From NCBI RefSeq assembly GCF_964355755.1, contig NC_092673.1:11043001-11107000 (forward strand): a stretch of 64,000 nucleotides of DNA, written 5' to 3'. The DNA is from Antedon mediterranea (Eukaryota; Echinodermata; Crinoidea; Comatulida; Antedonidae). Below, piece after piece: positions 9,195-24,400 of the stretch (the stretch's first letter is position 1; each line of letters begins with the position of its first letter). The notes under the pieces are model-generated. The model was not told the origin of the DNA and did not search any database. It saw only the letters and a program-made list of their open reading frames with translations. The translations under genes and the position numbers were made by a program.

Positions 9195-12100
9195 TATTAT
9201 CAGCCCTGATCATTTGGATTGATTTAATTAAATCACAATAAATTAACAAGGTATATGGGGGTGTTCACTTGAAGTACTGTAGAAGAAGTGTTATTGAAAT
9301 GCTCAAAGTGGACTTAAAACATTACCATTACCGCGATTTGAGGCTATTTTTTCATTTGGAAATACTTTTGATACAATAGCAACAAATTCAAATAATAGTA
9401 TAAAAATAAAATTGGCTAAAAATTTCCAAATGCAATTTGAGGATATTGTGTGCACTTTGATGTTTTTGTGTTAAACTTTTATGTGGAAAACTCTTTTGAT
9501 TTCACTGATTGTGAAGTAAACAATTGACAGAAAATAAGAATGAGATTTTGAATTGAAAAACTTGCGCCAGTATTCTTAAACCGGACTTTAGTCGTACTTC
9601 AAAAAGTGGGTGGGTGAACATTATCAAGTGGTGACACATAGTAAAACGCTTTTTTGTATTCCTTTATTAACACTGCCTCTGGGAATCTTCAGGTAACATT
9701 ATACCACCTGCCATTTATTATTATTGTTATTTGATAATCAAAAACATATAAACAGTAACTGTTTTCACAATGTACATCAAATTTAACCAAATTTAATACA
9801 TAATGAATTGTGCGATAACATATTTTTTACAAAGCTGGGTTATCTAATTAAAATAAAAAGCTGCATGTTCACACACAAGTATTTCCCAATCTAAACATTA
9901 TTTATTAAACATAATTACCGGTATATTATGGACATGGACAATAATTGATTTCTCTATTTCAATTTTTTTCATAGACAGATTTATGAGTTAATAGAAAGTA
10001 ATTTAGTAATTTTAAAACTGTCAAGATATAAATACTTGCTACTAATATGAATGTAAAACCAGATACATAAAGCATTCCTGGATCAAGATATATGTTTATA
10101 CAAAATAATATTATAGACATTTTAGTTCATTATCACATAATTGGGTTAATCTAAAAAATATATACAGATCATAATCATTAATGACATTCCAGTTGTTTCT
10201 TCAAAATAAGAGTCCAGATTCTCTTCACATTTATATCATGATAACCATGTACACAATTAAAACGTGGTACTTAACATGTTTGAAGTAAATTACTGCACAT
10301 TACTCAAATAAATCACTTAGGGATCCAGCCCAGTTTTATACTCTATACTAACTATACATTAACTATCTTCTATTTTCTTGCACACTTAACTTAATTTTAA
10401 ATTGAACAAATACATATTTGAATGCATCTTTACATTAGGTAAAGTAAACTTCTTAGGCCTGTGTCATAGAACATATTTACAACAAAAAGCATCTATAATA
10501 CACTTAACATTACAATAACAATAACATAACTATAGTAATTACCCAATCAATTAAAACGTTGTGTTGCAGTGTAATGTAAAGCAAGAATGGTACATGCAAT
10601 ACATAGATAACAAATTGTTACATCAATGTAACACAACTCTTTCACGCATTTGTACTTAGGTAACAATTATGTGTACATGTGAAAATTGTGTTCTTAGTGA
10701 ACTCAAATTTTGAACTTCAAAACATAATAATGAACATTTAACTGTGGGGCAAGTAGTACTGTAGTGTATGTATGTAATTGCAATTATTAATGATGCTCTT
10801 CTATATTGATCTTGATAAAATGTTATACTACTTGAAATATGTATTAGTTTACAAATAATTGATATTTATGAGTGTGATTGTACAAAGAAGTTTCACTTTG
10901 TGAAAATCTTTCACATCATAAAATTATTTGTACCATAGCAAAAATATAAAATATTCATTATTTCATGCATCTAAATACGGAGATTTCTATCATTTGAATC
11001 AAATTGAATAAAAGGTAGGCCTACATTTTGATTCACATTGATTGTTTTAAGGTTTGCATGGTGAAATCAATATATTGATATATAACTGTTCTACTCTGTG
11101 TCTAAATTTGTAACACTGCCTTTTTTTTTAGCTTCCTGGCCTAGCATTCGTCAATGATTTACGATAGATATAATTGAATAAAGGTAGGTGTGTTATAAAA
11201 CAAATAATGAAATGAATGGAAATTTACTGCTCTATTTTTAACACGGTTTCGCTTTGTTAAAATAGAGCAGTCAATTTTTCCAGCTCATAAACATTGCAAA
11301 TCTCACTTAACTTTGACTTAAACATTCTCAAATCTTTCTCAAAACATGACTTGGTAGAACTATAGCAACTGCATACCCACATATTTTCTGGTACTGAATT
11401 TGTTATTTCGAATGTGAATGTCACCACTTCAAATTTATAAATAACGAATGCCCTTAAACAAATGTCATTAATAATAAAATCAATTTCATTCAGAAATAAA
11501 CTGAAACAAGTACCATGTCTACATTCCTATGTTTTTGATTATCTTATAAAAAAAAGATATTCTTGATAGATTGTACTGAAAACATTTGTTGAATACAAAC
11601 AAGTTTTGGCATGCATTTTAAATATGATTACATCAACAAATGCAAACCACTAAACACATATGCAATATCAATAATATGGATATATTATTACGATAACATT
11701 TTTTACTTTTAAGTAATTCATGATGGTTTAATATCTAAAAAGGAGGCAAAAAGTAAAAAACATTTATTATAGCTAAATGTTTCCTTCAAATACTGTGAGT
11801 ATAACTTGTTACGCTGTAAAAGGATTAAAAATAAATAGTGAACACTGAATTATGATTATTAATTTACAAAATATGCATTACAGATATTTATTATCCAACC
11901 AGTGAGGTAGAAAAGAAAGTAATAAATAGAAAGCATAGTTATATTGTATTTTTAGAAGAAACTTCCTTCTTTATTTCTGTTTCAGTTAAATTTCTCAGAT
12001 GATTTTTATTTGACTTATACTTACAATAATTTGAATATTAAACCCATGATCAGTTATGATGTCTAAGGGATAAAAAAAACTTTTAAAAAATGGCAAGTAG

Positions 12101-12319
12101 AGTATTGTATTAAACTTAAAATATAAGCACATTTGCAAGAAAAAAGAGAAATACACAGAGTTGTTTATTAATAATCTAATACATTTTGCACATTTCTTCG
12201 GACAATTTCATTATCCTTTTAAAAACAAAAATTAGAGATACCATTTTATAAACAAAAATTACCCTCAAGTCATCTTAAGTGGTTCTAACTAAACCTACCT
12301 AATCAATGTTCATCAATAT
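9195..12319 (-). other. AT-rich region downstream of the MAP2K7 stop codon (possible 3' UTR and flank)
   Basis: About 3.1 kb with no supported ORF on either strand. It immediately follows the MAP2K7 stop on the minus strand, so its high-coordinate part should be 3' UTR. Many TTTATT words (AATAAA on the minus strand) occur, so the polyadenylation site cannot be fixed by eye. A strong hairpin sits at 11,226-11,271. Confidence 0.4.
11226..11271. repeat. Near-perfect hairpin, 17-bp stem and short loop
   Basis: ACTGCTCTATTTTTAACA at 11,226-11,243 pairs with TGTTAAAATAGAGCAGT at 11,255-11,271, leaving one bulged T and an 11-base loop. Flanking GGAAATTT/AATTTTTCC extends the stem imperfectly to about 60 bases in all. 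It is the size of a pre-miRNA or of a tiny foldback element. Confidence 0.7.
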
Positions 12320-12451
12320 TTACATAAATAGATTAACATAGTGATGTGATCGAGTCATTTGCTGAGCTTGATGCATTCTCGCCTTCACTGAGGCAAACCA
12401 TGATGCTACATCTACGTGTGCTAGTTCATAGCGTTTAAAAAAACCATGTTC
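12320..12451 (-). CDS. MAP2K7: MAP2K7 last coding exon
   Basis: The acceptor (TTCTTGTAG on the minus strand) ends at 12,452. The exon has 44 codons in phase 0, starting EHGFFKRYE, containing HVDVASWFASV (the conserved C-terminal MKK7 docking segment) and ending YVNLFM then TAA at 12,320-12,322. The tail after DVASWF is not conserved with vertebrates, as expected. Confidence 0.93.
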   Translation of the reverse strand, partial: EHGFFKRYELAHVDVASWFASVKARMHQAQQMTRSHHYVNLFM

Positions 12452-15400
12452 CTACAAGAAGCAAGTTCATTATATTATTGCAAGAAAAAGGAGTGCAACA
12501 ATAGTATCTGAAATACAGAGAGATAACTAGAGATTCTAATTTAATTTTTGATGACAGAACAATGTTCGGATCATAAATGCATCATCGATGCAAGGACATG
12601 TGCAAAAAAAGTATTTCGGCCAATGACAAGCGACGAATCAAAAAAGTCTTTTTGGATTGGTCAAATTAATTGTATTGTGCCTTAAAATTTCTAAAACTTT
12701 ATCACAATTGCTTTTTTTTATCTAATTCATTGAAAAATTTCATTTTTAGTCGAGAAACATACAGTAGTTTTGTTATCTTTTGCTACACAATTTTAGAAAA
12801 GTGTAGCAATAAGGTTGTTTTGTATAGCTTTTTGCTATGCTAAACTGGCGAAATTATTCCCTCTAATTTGTATATATTGCATTTTTAAATGTCATTTTGA
12901 TAGGCCTTCACACATTTATTTTAATCAAAATTCATTTTCTCATCACTTCCTTTTTTTTTTAAATAGCCCTGTTTAGAAATAATGTCACACTTACAATTAA
13001 GGTCTTGTACTTGGGCCGTTTTGTACAGTCCTTAGTCAAGCTGTAATAAAACATGTTAAAAGGTGGTTATATTTTTTCATAATATAAAAATAATATAAAA
13101 ATAACGCTTAAAAAAGAACGACATTTCGACTCCATCATGGGGTCATTATCAAGTCCAATGAATGAAATTTTAAAAAACATGCAAAACAAAATAAAAACAT
13201 CAATAAACACTCTAACGTAAAATTTACAACAGTATTAAACTATAAGAGCAAACCAAAACAGAACTGGAAACAATTGCACAAGGCCAACCTAAACTGATCA
13301 ACAATACAAAGTCAACTCCCAAGTTGGAGGTATCTTGCATTCCATTATTATGTAACTAGTTTTCAGTACCAACTTATTTTTGGCTTTGTTTATTTTAAAT
13401 AAACATGTCTTCCTTTATGATCAGTCCTCTGGTGATCTCAATGCAAAATAATGGACTAGTAAGTGAAACCTTTAGATTGGAGATCATTAATTAGATGGTC
13501 ATACTTCTCAGATTTATAAATGTGAGCTTGGGCCATATTCGGCTCAAAGGGGACACAACACAAACAATATCCGGCTTAAGATTAGTACAATTAGGGTATT
13601 GGGAGGGATATCCATCAACGGTAGAAATCCACAAAGGAAATACTAATTCAAAAATAAATATGGTAGGTACAAAGAAAAAGTAAGTGTTTATTGTGAAGAG
13701 AAATAATTCTGAAAATAAATATTAATATGGTAGTAGAAGATACATTACAAAGAAAATATATGTATGTACATTTAATATTCATTTAAAACGCAAATAAGAT
13801 TTAAATCGACCAGAAATAATAACAAAGAATAAGTACAAGATGTCAAGTACGCCACAGTAGGTCGAGCCTAGTTTTGGAGCTTAATTGTTTGTGTAAGGAT
13901 TATTGGACAACAAGTCCCCTATTCAACAACTAGATGTCCCCTTAATACACCTAGTTTCTCGAAACAGTTCCCTTAATGTGGTGTTTTAAAGGAAGTTTTA
14001 CTGTACTGCATATATTTGTTAAAATGTAGAAAATTCTCATATTTGTATTGTATAACAAAATATAAATCTCACCAGCATTGCACAAAGGAATGAAAATCAC
14101 AAGAAAATCCTCTGTTTGGTGGTAACTTTGGTGGATCTTCTGAAAGAACCCTTGCTAGTACCTCAAAGTCATTATTACAATTCTTGTAGGGAAATTCGCC
14201 TGTTGCAAGCTCAACCTTAAATAAATATATATTAGTTTTCAAGTAAATGAGAGCATCAATAATGAAATATCCCACTCATATCCCACATGCATAATTAAAA
14301 ATATTTTGAACTTATTAATAATTATAATAAAATTTAACACCAAATGCATAGAATTACAAGAATAAGAATAACAAAAGCATTTCAATCAGGTACTGTACAC
14401 TGTAAAGTAAGGGGATTTTCATAACAGAAACCATCTTGCAGCTATGAAAAATGCCAAGCATTTAAAAAAAATATATATAACTTTGTAGAACTATATAAAA
14501 TTGTGCCCATATTTTGAGGTAAACTTGTTATTTAACCAAATAAGGTGACTGACTAAAGTTGCTATAATGTCATTAACAGCTTTTACGAAAGGGAATAGCT
14601 TGGAAGAAAAGTTGGAATGTTCTCGTAATCTCAATGATAACAATCTTATTGTACATTATAAGGGCAACCACATATCTGCATACAGTATATCAAATCATCA
14701 ATACTTGAAAATGTTGATAGTAACAGAATTTATTATGGGGATGTATTATGGTCTCCCATCAATTAATTTTGGTGTTATACAAGTAAAGTTGCTACAAGAT
14801 TGTAAAGACAAAATTTGATATTAGAAACAGTTTGGGAATAGAAAACAAATATCAACTACTCATTATTTAATTGATTTAACTCATAATTTGTATTCTAATC
14901 TAGATAAACCCGGGATGAAAGCCAGAATTGTTACTACAGATTATAGTAAAGCTTTTGACCTTATTGATCATACTGTTATTGTACAAAAGATGATTAATAT
15001 AGGAATAAGAAGAGAGATTATGCCATGGGTGTGTGATTTTCTCACTAATAGACGCCAAAGGGTAATTTAGTTTGCTTTCTGAATGGAAATCAACTTCATG
15101 TGGTACTTAATGTGAACCTACTTTATTCCAAATTATGGTCAATGATTCTGTTATTGATACTGAACAAAGATTGAAATTTGTTAATGATTGGACAATTCCT
15201 GAAGTTTCATATATAAATGATAACGATGCAATACAAACTCATATCAATGAACTTATTCAGTGGAGCAAAAATATATTTTCTGTTATCAAATTAATACACT
15301 GAGCTCCAGTATTTTTTTAATTTGACTATCTTTTGTTGGCTGTTATGAACCATTAAGCCAAGGTTTTTATTTGGGTACACTTTGATTTGCCTCCTCTCCT

Positions 15401-18400
15401 TGATAACAGACTTGACACAGAAATCAATATAAACTTGATATTGCCTCTGTTGCTTAATTATTTAACTATTTACAAACACATTCCAGTTTGTAGCTTCAAA
15501 AGAACCTTTGAGAGTTTCAATGTTTTCCTGAGGTCACACTTCGGGTTTGTTTCTGCTGCATAACACAAATTAACCATTTATTTTAAATAGATTAAAAATA
15601 ACAAGATTTTGGTGGCAAAGTATGTTTTAAGCAGTGAGGTAAAGCCAAAGGGCGTACTCCACACTGAAAAGTGATTCCAACAGTAGGGGGAACCAACAAG
15701 ATGGCGGTCGTAAATGTGTTCAAAAACATTATTTAATATAAAAAATAATAATCTAATATAATACATTAAGACCACATAAATTACAACACATATTCTTGCC
15801 AAAGCACACTAAAGGTTTTATAAAATTAAATATATTGTTAATCGCAATGGAATTAATAATAATAATTTCTTGGTAATCTAGCATTTTTTGTATACGAGGA
15901 TCATATTGAATGCGTTTGCGTTATACGATTAACACGCTGCAATGATTATCTTTCTCACGCAGACAGGTGTATAGCAGTGCGTACTGCATAGGGCATATCT
16001 GATTGGTTGATTGCAGCCGCCATCTTGTTGGTTCCCTCTCCATGGAGGCTCACTTTTTGAACATTGTTCTTTGCAATCTAGCCTTCGGCTATATAAAATC
16101 TTTAGTTTTGAGGGTCAAGGTATCTAAATACAGCATTTTGAAGTTCACTCAATGGCCGCCATCTTGTTTTTTTCAAAATGGTCGCCTTATAATTTACCGA
16201 TTTTTCCTCATATCTCAGCTTCTACATCATATGAACATGATTTTGGTGGAAAAGTATATGTTTTTAATTAAGGTCAACAAATCCAAATACAGTATTTTAA
16301 AGTTCATCTTATGCCCGCCATTTTGTTTTAAAAAATGGCTGCCATAAAATTTACAGATTTGTTTTCGTACCTCAGCATCTTCATCGTGCATGGAAGTGAT
16401 TTTGGTGGCAAAGTTTATTATTATTATGTTATGAGTGTCAAGAAATCTAAATACTGTAAACATTTTTTGAATTTCACTCAATGGCTACCATAAGCTATAT
16501 ATTTTTGCTGATTGATGAGCTACTATGATTATGATTTTGCTAAGCAAATTCAGCTTTTGAAATACAGTTGGAAAGTGATGACGAGAATAAGTCAATATGT
16601 TGGTGATAATATATGGGAACCACAATGATTATGACCCCAGGTACACAAGAAGATATCAGCGATGTACTGCACCTATATCATTCGCGTGAAGAACCTAAAA
16701 TTAAAATATTCTTAAAAAGTTTCTTAGACGTAGACATTTTAAGATATTTTCCAAATCCTAAAGAGAAGCATGGCCAACTTTAGTTAAGAATATTCCAATC
16801 AAATACATTATGGATAAAGCAAGTAAAGTAATTTAAAGCAACATATCTTATGTGACTGAAAGGATGGTTACCTGATACACTGGGGACTTTAAACACTACT
16901 TCACCCTAACTGGTCTGGATTTATGCATGTAGGTATCATGCGATAACTGGACAAATCAAAGATAGTTTTTGCCGAGAAAATGTATATCTAGCTGCTCATC
17001 ACAACCATCCACTACAACCCTTTCTGGGTTATAGTGGACATAATGGTGGGTTGAGGTTTTGAATACCGTATGTGCATAACCTACTTTAAAGAGAGCTGTA
17101 TATTCAAAGGCTCTTAGTGGATGCAGCTATGTATCATATAATGATGACACAAGATGTACCATTTTGTCTCCAGAGACACAGTATAGAACAATTGACCATG
17201 GCCAATATTCCTGAACGACAAATTTCCACATACAGTACAATACAAGATATTCCAAAAGAATGGATATCACACAACATGTTATAATGGTGAAGAATCAGTT
17301 TTCAGACATGATCACAATAGAGGAAACCCTATGTATCTTTAAATTTGTTTTTCAGCATTTCCAGTAATAGATATTAGCCTTCCACTTTTGGCATTTTGGC
17401 CATGACCAGCAGCTGCAAATATGAAAGCATACCGTAGATGCTATATCTGAACCTGGAGCTCCCAATGTACAATCGTGCCTAGCATATTAATGTTAATTGT
17501 ATGTGCTTCGTTTCGTGTTATTTCTCTATTTTGTTGGTAAATTTAGATTTTTTGCTAGGCGTTGTTATTGTTTCAAGGTGGCATTTGTTCTTATTCTTGC
17601 ACAGTGGAAGAAGGCTTCTGGTAGCTGGCCATTGTTGATTTTGGATATTGTACTAAACTTAGATTTGTTGTTGCTTATACAGTTATTATAGCCTACCTGA
17701 TAATTATTTATAATAAGAGAGATATGTTGAGTTTGAAACATTCATATAACAACTACTGATATTTTAATACTAAAGTCATTGCATATGTTCGAAGAAGAAG
17801 AGGGCGCCGTGCTGGGCGGCATATGCGGAAAAAAAATGTCAGTTAAATTTGGAAAGGGTGGTGGATCTAGAATTAGCGTATTGCGAAAACCTAGGTGATT
17901 AGTCCCAATTCCTTATAAATCAATGCGTATTGAACATCCAAGTCTCTTTTTTAGCTAATGCATGTTCTCTTTGCAATAAAATGAATGAACTCGAGGTATT
18001 TTTTAATACGTATAAAGTGGATATTGCGGCGGTGACAGAAACTTGGTTTCATTCTGGATTTTCGTTGGAATGTTCTGATGTTGTGGGAAATGATAGAGGT
18101 AGTAAAGGGGGTGGCGTGGCCCTGTACCTTAGTGAAAGTTTACCTTTGTTGAGAATTCTATCTGTTCTCCTAATGGTCTTGAATGTTTGTGGATTGAAGT
18201 AAATTTGTCTAATTGCCATTCAATCTTTGTATGTGTGACCTATTTCCCCCCTAAATGTAACAAACATCATGAACTCATGGATTACTTATGCTCTAAAATC
18301 AACGAAATCCATAGCTCCAGGGATAATGCCTCATTCTGCATTATGGGTGATTTCAATGACTTTGACCTTAATCCTCTTACTTAACACAGATTTTAAACAG

Positions 18401-21400
18401 GTTGTTAACTTTTCCACTCTTGGTAGGTCTTGTCTTGATAAAGTTGTTCTTAGTACGCCAGATGTTTATCAGACTCCAGTTAAACTCTCACCCTTGCGTG
18501 TTTCAAGAGAAACCTAAGGTTAATCGAGTTAAGAATTGCGTTAAACCTAAAAAAAATATACGTCGTCCAATTAAAGATTCTTCCGTACGTGTGTTTGGTC
18601 AAATAATTACTCAGTTTGATTGGAGTAATACTTTTTCGGAATCTGATCCTGAAAAGGCTGCCGTTGAGTTGGGTGATATTTTTCAGACAAATTTTATAAA
18701 TTGCTTCCCTATCGTAGTATCACATTTAAGAGGATAACAAGCCATGGTTTCATGTCGGTACTGTATACAGAAATTAATTCGCAAACGACATAATGCCTAT
18801 AGTCTAGGAAAAGATGAAGATTTCCGCTTTTATAGAAATGAGGACATGCAACCTAACCCTGCTAAATGCAATGTAATGCATGTTCATTTTATGAGGAATG
18901 AACCCAATTTTGTGCCGTTAACAATTGGTGACAATGTTCTAGAAGAAAAGCCTGTTGTTAAGACTGGGTGTCTTATTACAAAAGAACATGAAATGGGATT
19001 ATCAAGTTAATGAAATTATATCCTCCTCTCGTCGTTTGTTTATGTTATATATTTTAAAACGATATGGTGATCTTGTCTTTACATCAAGCCCTTACTGAAG
19101 TATGCTAGTCCTCTATGGCATTCAGCAATCACTAAACAGCAATGCACCTAGTTGGAATTTGTTCAGAAAAGAGCCTTTAAGATCATCATCGGCTAGACGG
19201 TTAAGTGTACTTGCCAAATTTGGAAACAGTCTAGTGACATCTGGGAGTTTCACTTTGCATTACTTTACTTCATATTGGTTGATTGAAGGTTATTATGACT
19301 GGCAAATGAGCAGCTAGATATACATTTGTGCCTAAATGCAGACCATTTAGGGTGACTAATGTATGGAACATGTAATATTTGTTCGGCCAACACAAGAATA
19401 TGCGCAGACAGTATGGGATCCATATCAACTAAAACAAATTAATAAAATACAATCAATTCAAAACGAAGCAGCCAGATATGTGACAAAAAATTATGACAGA
19501 AATAGTAGCATTAAAATGGCCACTTCTTCAACATAGAAGATTTGTTGCCAGACAATCTTATCTATACAAAACATGGCATGGAAAAACAGCCATAATACTA
19601 CCACAACCACTAACACAAGTAATATTCATACAAGAGTGTTACGAAACTCCAATAATTTTAACTTGTCAAATGCGAGATATTCAATAGACAAATACAAATA
19701 TTCTTTTTTTTCCGCGTACTGTAAGAGCACGGAATGTACTTCCAGAATGCATTTAAACAAGCATCATCACTACAAACCTTTAAATCAACACTTTGGACAA
19801 ACTTAGATGATTGCACAATCACTATTGCACCACTCTAATAGCATATACTGCCAAGTCATGGGCTTCAATTTAATGCAGCAATCGATTTATGTATATTAAT
19901 GAATGGATTGTTTTTTGTTTTTTACTTGGCAAAAAGAATTTTGCCAAGTATAGTATTCACTTTGTTTGTTTGTATGTTTGTTAGCACGATAGCGCCTACA
20001 GTTTTCAAGTTATCGTTCTGATTTTTTGGATGTAGATAGGTATATACCTTCAGACCATGCCTATTGAAAATCAACAAAATTGGTTTATTAATAACTTCAC
20101 AAATAACAAAAATGATATTATTTTCAGACCGGCTAGTGTTAAAAGATAGGAGACAATTTTCAAAAGCCGGCGAGCAGTTTTAAAGTAACAAGTGTACTGA
20201 AATTGCATTCTCTCGAGAACTACTTGTCAAAAAAACATCATATTTGTACAGGAGGCAAGAGTTATAAATTGTGATTTGTAATTGTCAAATATAATTTGAT
20301 TTAATGTACATGATTTTTTATACGAGTAGTTTAAAAACCCTATTTCTTTTCAAATTCACGCGTTTGTTTTTCACGTTGCTGTTCTATTGTTATTCAAATT
20401 TATCTATTGTTAGTTGAAAATTAGTTTTTTAGTACCAGCGTATGTCCTTCCTTATTTCATTCTGTACATAGGTATATACCATTTCTCCATGTATATATTT
20501 ACAGAACATGCCTATTGCTTTTCAGGAAAATTGATATATTAGTCATGTCACAAAAGCTTATCTTCTGTATGATATATTAAGTAGCACACATTCTGTCTTC
20601 TTTTAACATGGACATATTCTTTGATATGGACCAAAATATTAGTCCACTGGTCGAGCGGTTAAGCTTACTCCATGGGTTAAGGCAGGGGCGCCGCAAATCG
20701 GCACAGCTTAAGACACTCCCCAACTCCTGGTCAATCTTGATTTTAGAAAGGTCATTGTTGCAATGACGGAGTTTGTTTGTATTAAAAATTATTTTAAAAA
20801 AAGTATAAACCCCAGCAGGATTTGAACCATGTAAGGCTAATACCTAAAAAAAAAATGTATCATTCAACATGCTCCCTATCAGTGGATATATTTTGCCAAG
20901 TACTTCACTCAGTTTCTGAGTGCTTTCATTTTTGTCATTGTTTGGTCACTTTTGTGAAGTTGTGAAATTAATAAATTAAAAAAAACAAATTATAAAACAA
21001 ATTCAGTTAAGTATGATGTTTGCACACTGAAAGATGCACCCCTTGGCGCATATACCCATGTGGTCCTTCGTCAGCATTCATCCAAATTCAGTGTTGATCT
21101 CCCAGTGTATTACCATGTATTCAGTGATAAGATCTGTTACTTGCTTTATCCATAAATTGTTGTACTTTAAACTGCAAGTTGGCCATCCTTCTCTTTATAT
21201 TTGGAAAAAATCTTTATGTCTATGTATCTTCTTTAGAATATTTACAGATTGTAGCACCAGATTAATTGTGGGCTTATAATCTCATAATCTAACAGACTCA
21301 TCCTTTTTCCGAACGGTTACTATCCCACTGACTATGCGTCACTGGTGTCAGGACTCCAATGTTGACCAATTTATCTAACTCAGTATCAACGTCAGACCTT

Positions 21401-24400
21401 AAGGCATAGGGGGCCTGGCATCTCCCTAAAGTAAAACATCAGCTTTAATATGCTTTAAAAGTCCCAGTTCCCCTTTAAACAGACCCTCATGCTTATCCCT
21501 ACATTCCAATTTATTATTACATAATTACAGTATTATCAAAACATTCTTGCCAATTTAACTTAATAACATTTAACCAGTCTTGCCCTAAAAGAGCATGCCT
21601 AGTATTAGCAACAACATACATGAATAAATAATGACACTTTTAAGTGTTTAAAAACACTAATTTTACCAAGGGGTTTTACAATCTCCCCCGTAAAACTAGT
21701 AAATGTTCGAGAATTCTCTTGCAAACGTTTATGCTTAAAATGTTCTTTATAAGCCTGTTCAGATATCAAAGTTACTGCAGAACCAGTGTCCAATTCAAAC
21801 TGAAACTGTTCTGGTCATCCACATTCATGTTAACACAAATAGCATATGATGATTTATTTGTTGTAAAAATAGGCAAAGGTAATGTAGTTTCAATATCACT
21901 ATCGCTATCATTAATCTCTACCGTACGTACACCTTGTGACCTTTTGACACACGTTACACTTCTTATCTTTAAACCAACAATTGTGTTGATCATGTGATTT
22001 TCTTCCACACCGGTTACACATCTTACGTTCTTTATTCCCCTTTTTATGTTTATTGTTATTACTTTTACGCTTATTTCTACGCTCGCCGCTTCCATGTTTT
22101 CAACCGCTAGAGTATGTTGATTGATTGAAATATATATTTATACTGGGTATTGTATACACCTCTGTATTTATAGCAGACTCTCTCAGATACTTGGACTCAT
22201 TCTTAGCACTTTCTCTCGCGAAAGCAACTTCTACTGCTTCATTAAAACTCAACTCAGCCACACCCGCCTTTTCCATTAATTTTAATGACGTATTTTGGTC
22301 CCTCATCCCGCTTATGAACCTATCACGTAGTTGCTCGTCCAGCTTCTCGCCAAAATTGCAATTCAAACTTAAATGTTTCAGAGCAACTATGTATTCAGAA
22401 GACTTTTCATCAGGACGTTGATTACGCTGAATAAACTTATGCCTTTCGGCAATGGTAATTATTGGCTTAGTAAAATGTCTTTTAAGTGTGGACTTTAATT
22501 CATCATATGGAATATCTTTGGGCGCCTTTGGGCTAACCAAATCCCTCAAAATACCGTAGTACTTACGACCTATCACGTCAGGAAAATGGCTGCCACTCTA
22601 GCTCCAACAGTACCACCTGCATCATCTACATCCGGCTCTCCATGTAGGCCTAGTCCAATCGTCTCCACATAAATCTCAACACGCTCCAAATTCTCGGCTT
22701 CATTATACTGCTCAAACATCGGCATATAGTGGTCTTTAACAGCCATCCTCGTGGCCAAAGGACACTAAACAACAGTACACATGTATTACATACACAACTC
22801 AGTCAGGTGTGGATTCCAAGTGCACTAGGCATTTATTGTCAATAGCCTATTATACTTTCCTACATACAATATCAATGCACGTAGACCAATTACCCATGTC
22901 CTAATACACGACAGTATGCTGTGATTAGCCGCAACAAAACATTTTGATGTGTCTTTGTAACCGTCTTTTCTTTGTCATTGGCATTCTTGGGAACATCATA
23001 CAGGCTTTTAAATGTCAGGGCTTTGTTTCTTTTTATTGGATCATTAAATGAAGTCTTTCGCTCTGCTTCAGATGGCAGTCGATCTTCAACGAATGCTAAA
23101 GTCTGTTGCTGACCCAATTTGGTTGCTTGTAGTAAGGATTCTTGAATCTCTGTGCTTACCAGGTATTTGGTTGCTATGTTTTGTAGGATATCTGTTGAAT
23201 CAGACCATACAATTCGTGCGTATTTACTGCTAAATGCGACCTGAGATTGAATGAAAGGCTCCATCTCATCAAAGCAAATATAGTTTTTGTCTTCCTACGA
23301 TTCCTCCTGATCGCTTTCCCGTACCATTTAGCCATTCTTGAGCATGGTCTGGATCTACTTTGCTAAAAGACTTTGTTGAACACTTGACAACAAAATTTCT
23401 TTTTGAAAATTCTTCTTTGATTTCATCTGGAAGCTGGTTCATTTTAGCTATATAAACAGGACCCCAACCGGCGTAATTATAGTGATCGTATCGGAAAAAG
23501 TATGTGTAAGTTCCAGTTTCCTTCTCTCTGAGCTCTGAGTAGGATTGGTACTATTTCTAACACCACCAAAAAGTTAACGTTCTTCTCGCATTCATCTTCT
23601 ATGTACTAGTATAGAATGTTCTGGTATGTATCGCCTTTGATCATCGCTACTAAAGTGTTGATTTTATCACTTTCTTTTTGAATGGAACTTATACTTTCAT
23701 GAAGATCACTGTTGATTTCTGCCAACTTTTCGGAAAACGCTGGGATTAATATTCCCCACAATGCTTGAATAGATAGCTTGTGGACTCACATCACTTTCTT
23801 ATACCCTTTTCCAGACAACACAAGCTCGGCTGCACATGCACCTATAATTCCACTTTCAATCCATGACTCATTCGACCCACACCCTTTCATGTGCTTTCCA
23901 ATAACTTTTAAAAAGTTCATAAATATGTGGAGACCTCCCAGGCGTGGAATTAATTTTAACATGTATTCAGGAACATTCCATTTTAACTCCATTAGTTTAC
24001 ACTAAAGTGCTTGATCAACGGTAATGACAGTGTAGTTTTGTCCCAAATGATCCAATATTGACATACACCTCCTTACAACTGTATTTAAAGATCAAATTCA
24101 TGAGCAGGAGCTAGTATCATGGGCATGTGCCCAACGGAAGTTTTTCTGTGATCGGTTGTTGAATTCTGTTGATTAAACGCAAGATCAGTTGCTTTCGCTT
24201 GCTTCTCGCATTCAAGATTTGCACTTTTGCCATTAAACTAATTAGCATTTACTGGCTGACGGAAAAATGGTTTGGTTTTACTTTCGACAATCTTTGTTGA
24301 GAACAACTCAGTAAGAATATCTGGAACTAAAATTTTCAACTAAGGCCGGTTATTTTACAGTGGATCTTTGAGAAGCTGCTAGCTGCGTGGCATAGAATGT

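Noticed and set aside
20650-20720. Possible tRNA gene (TGGTCGAGCGGTTAAG resembles a tRNA A-box)
   Set aside because: No cloverleaf or correctly spaced B-box follows on the same strand; at most a tRNA-derived SINE remnant.
20905-20945. Helitron 3' end at the CACTCAG/CTGAGTG hairpin
   Set aside because: No CTRR follows at the right distance and no TC start is evident.
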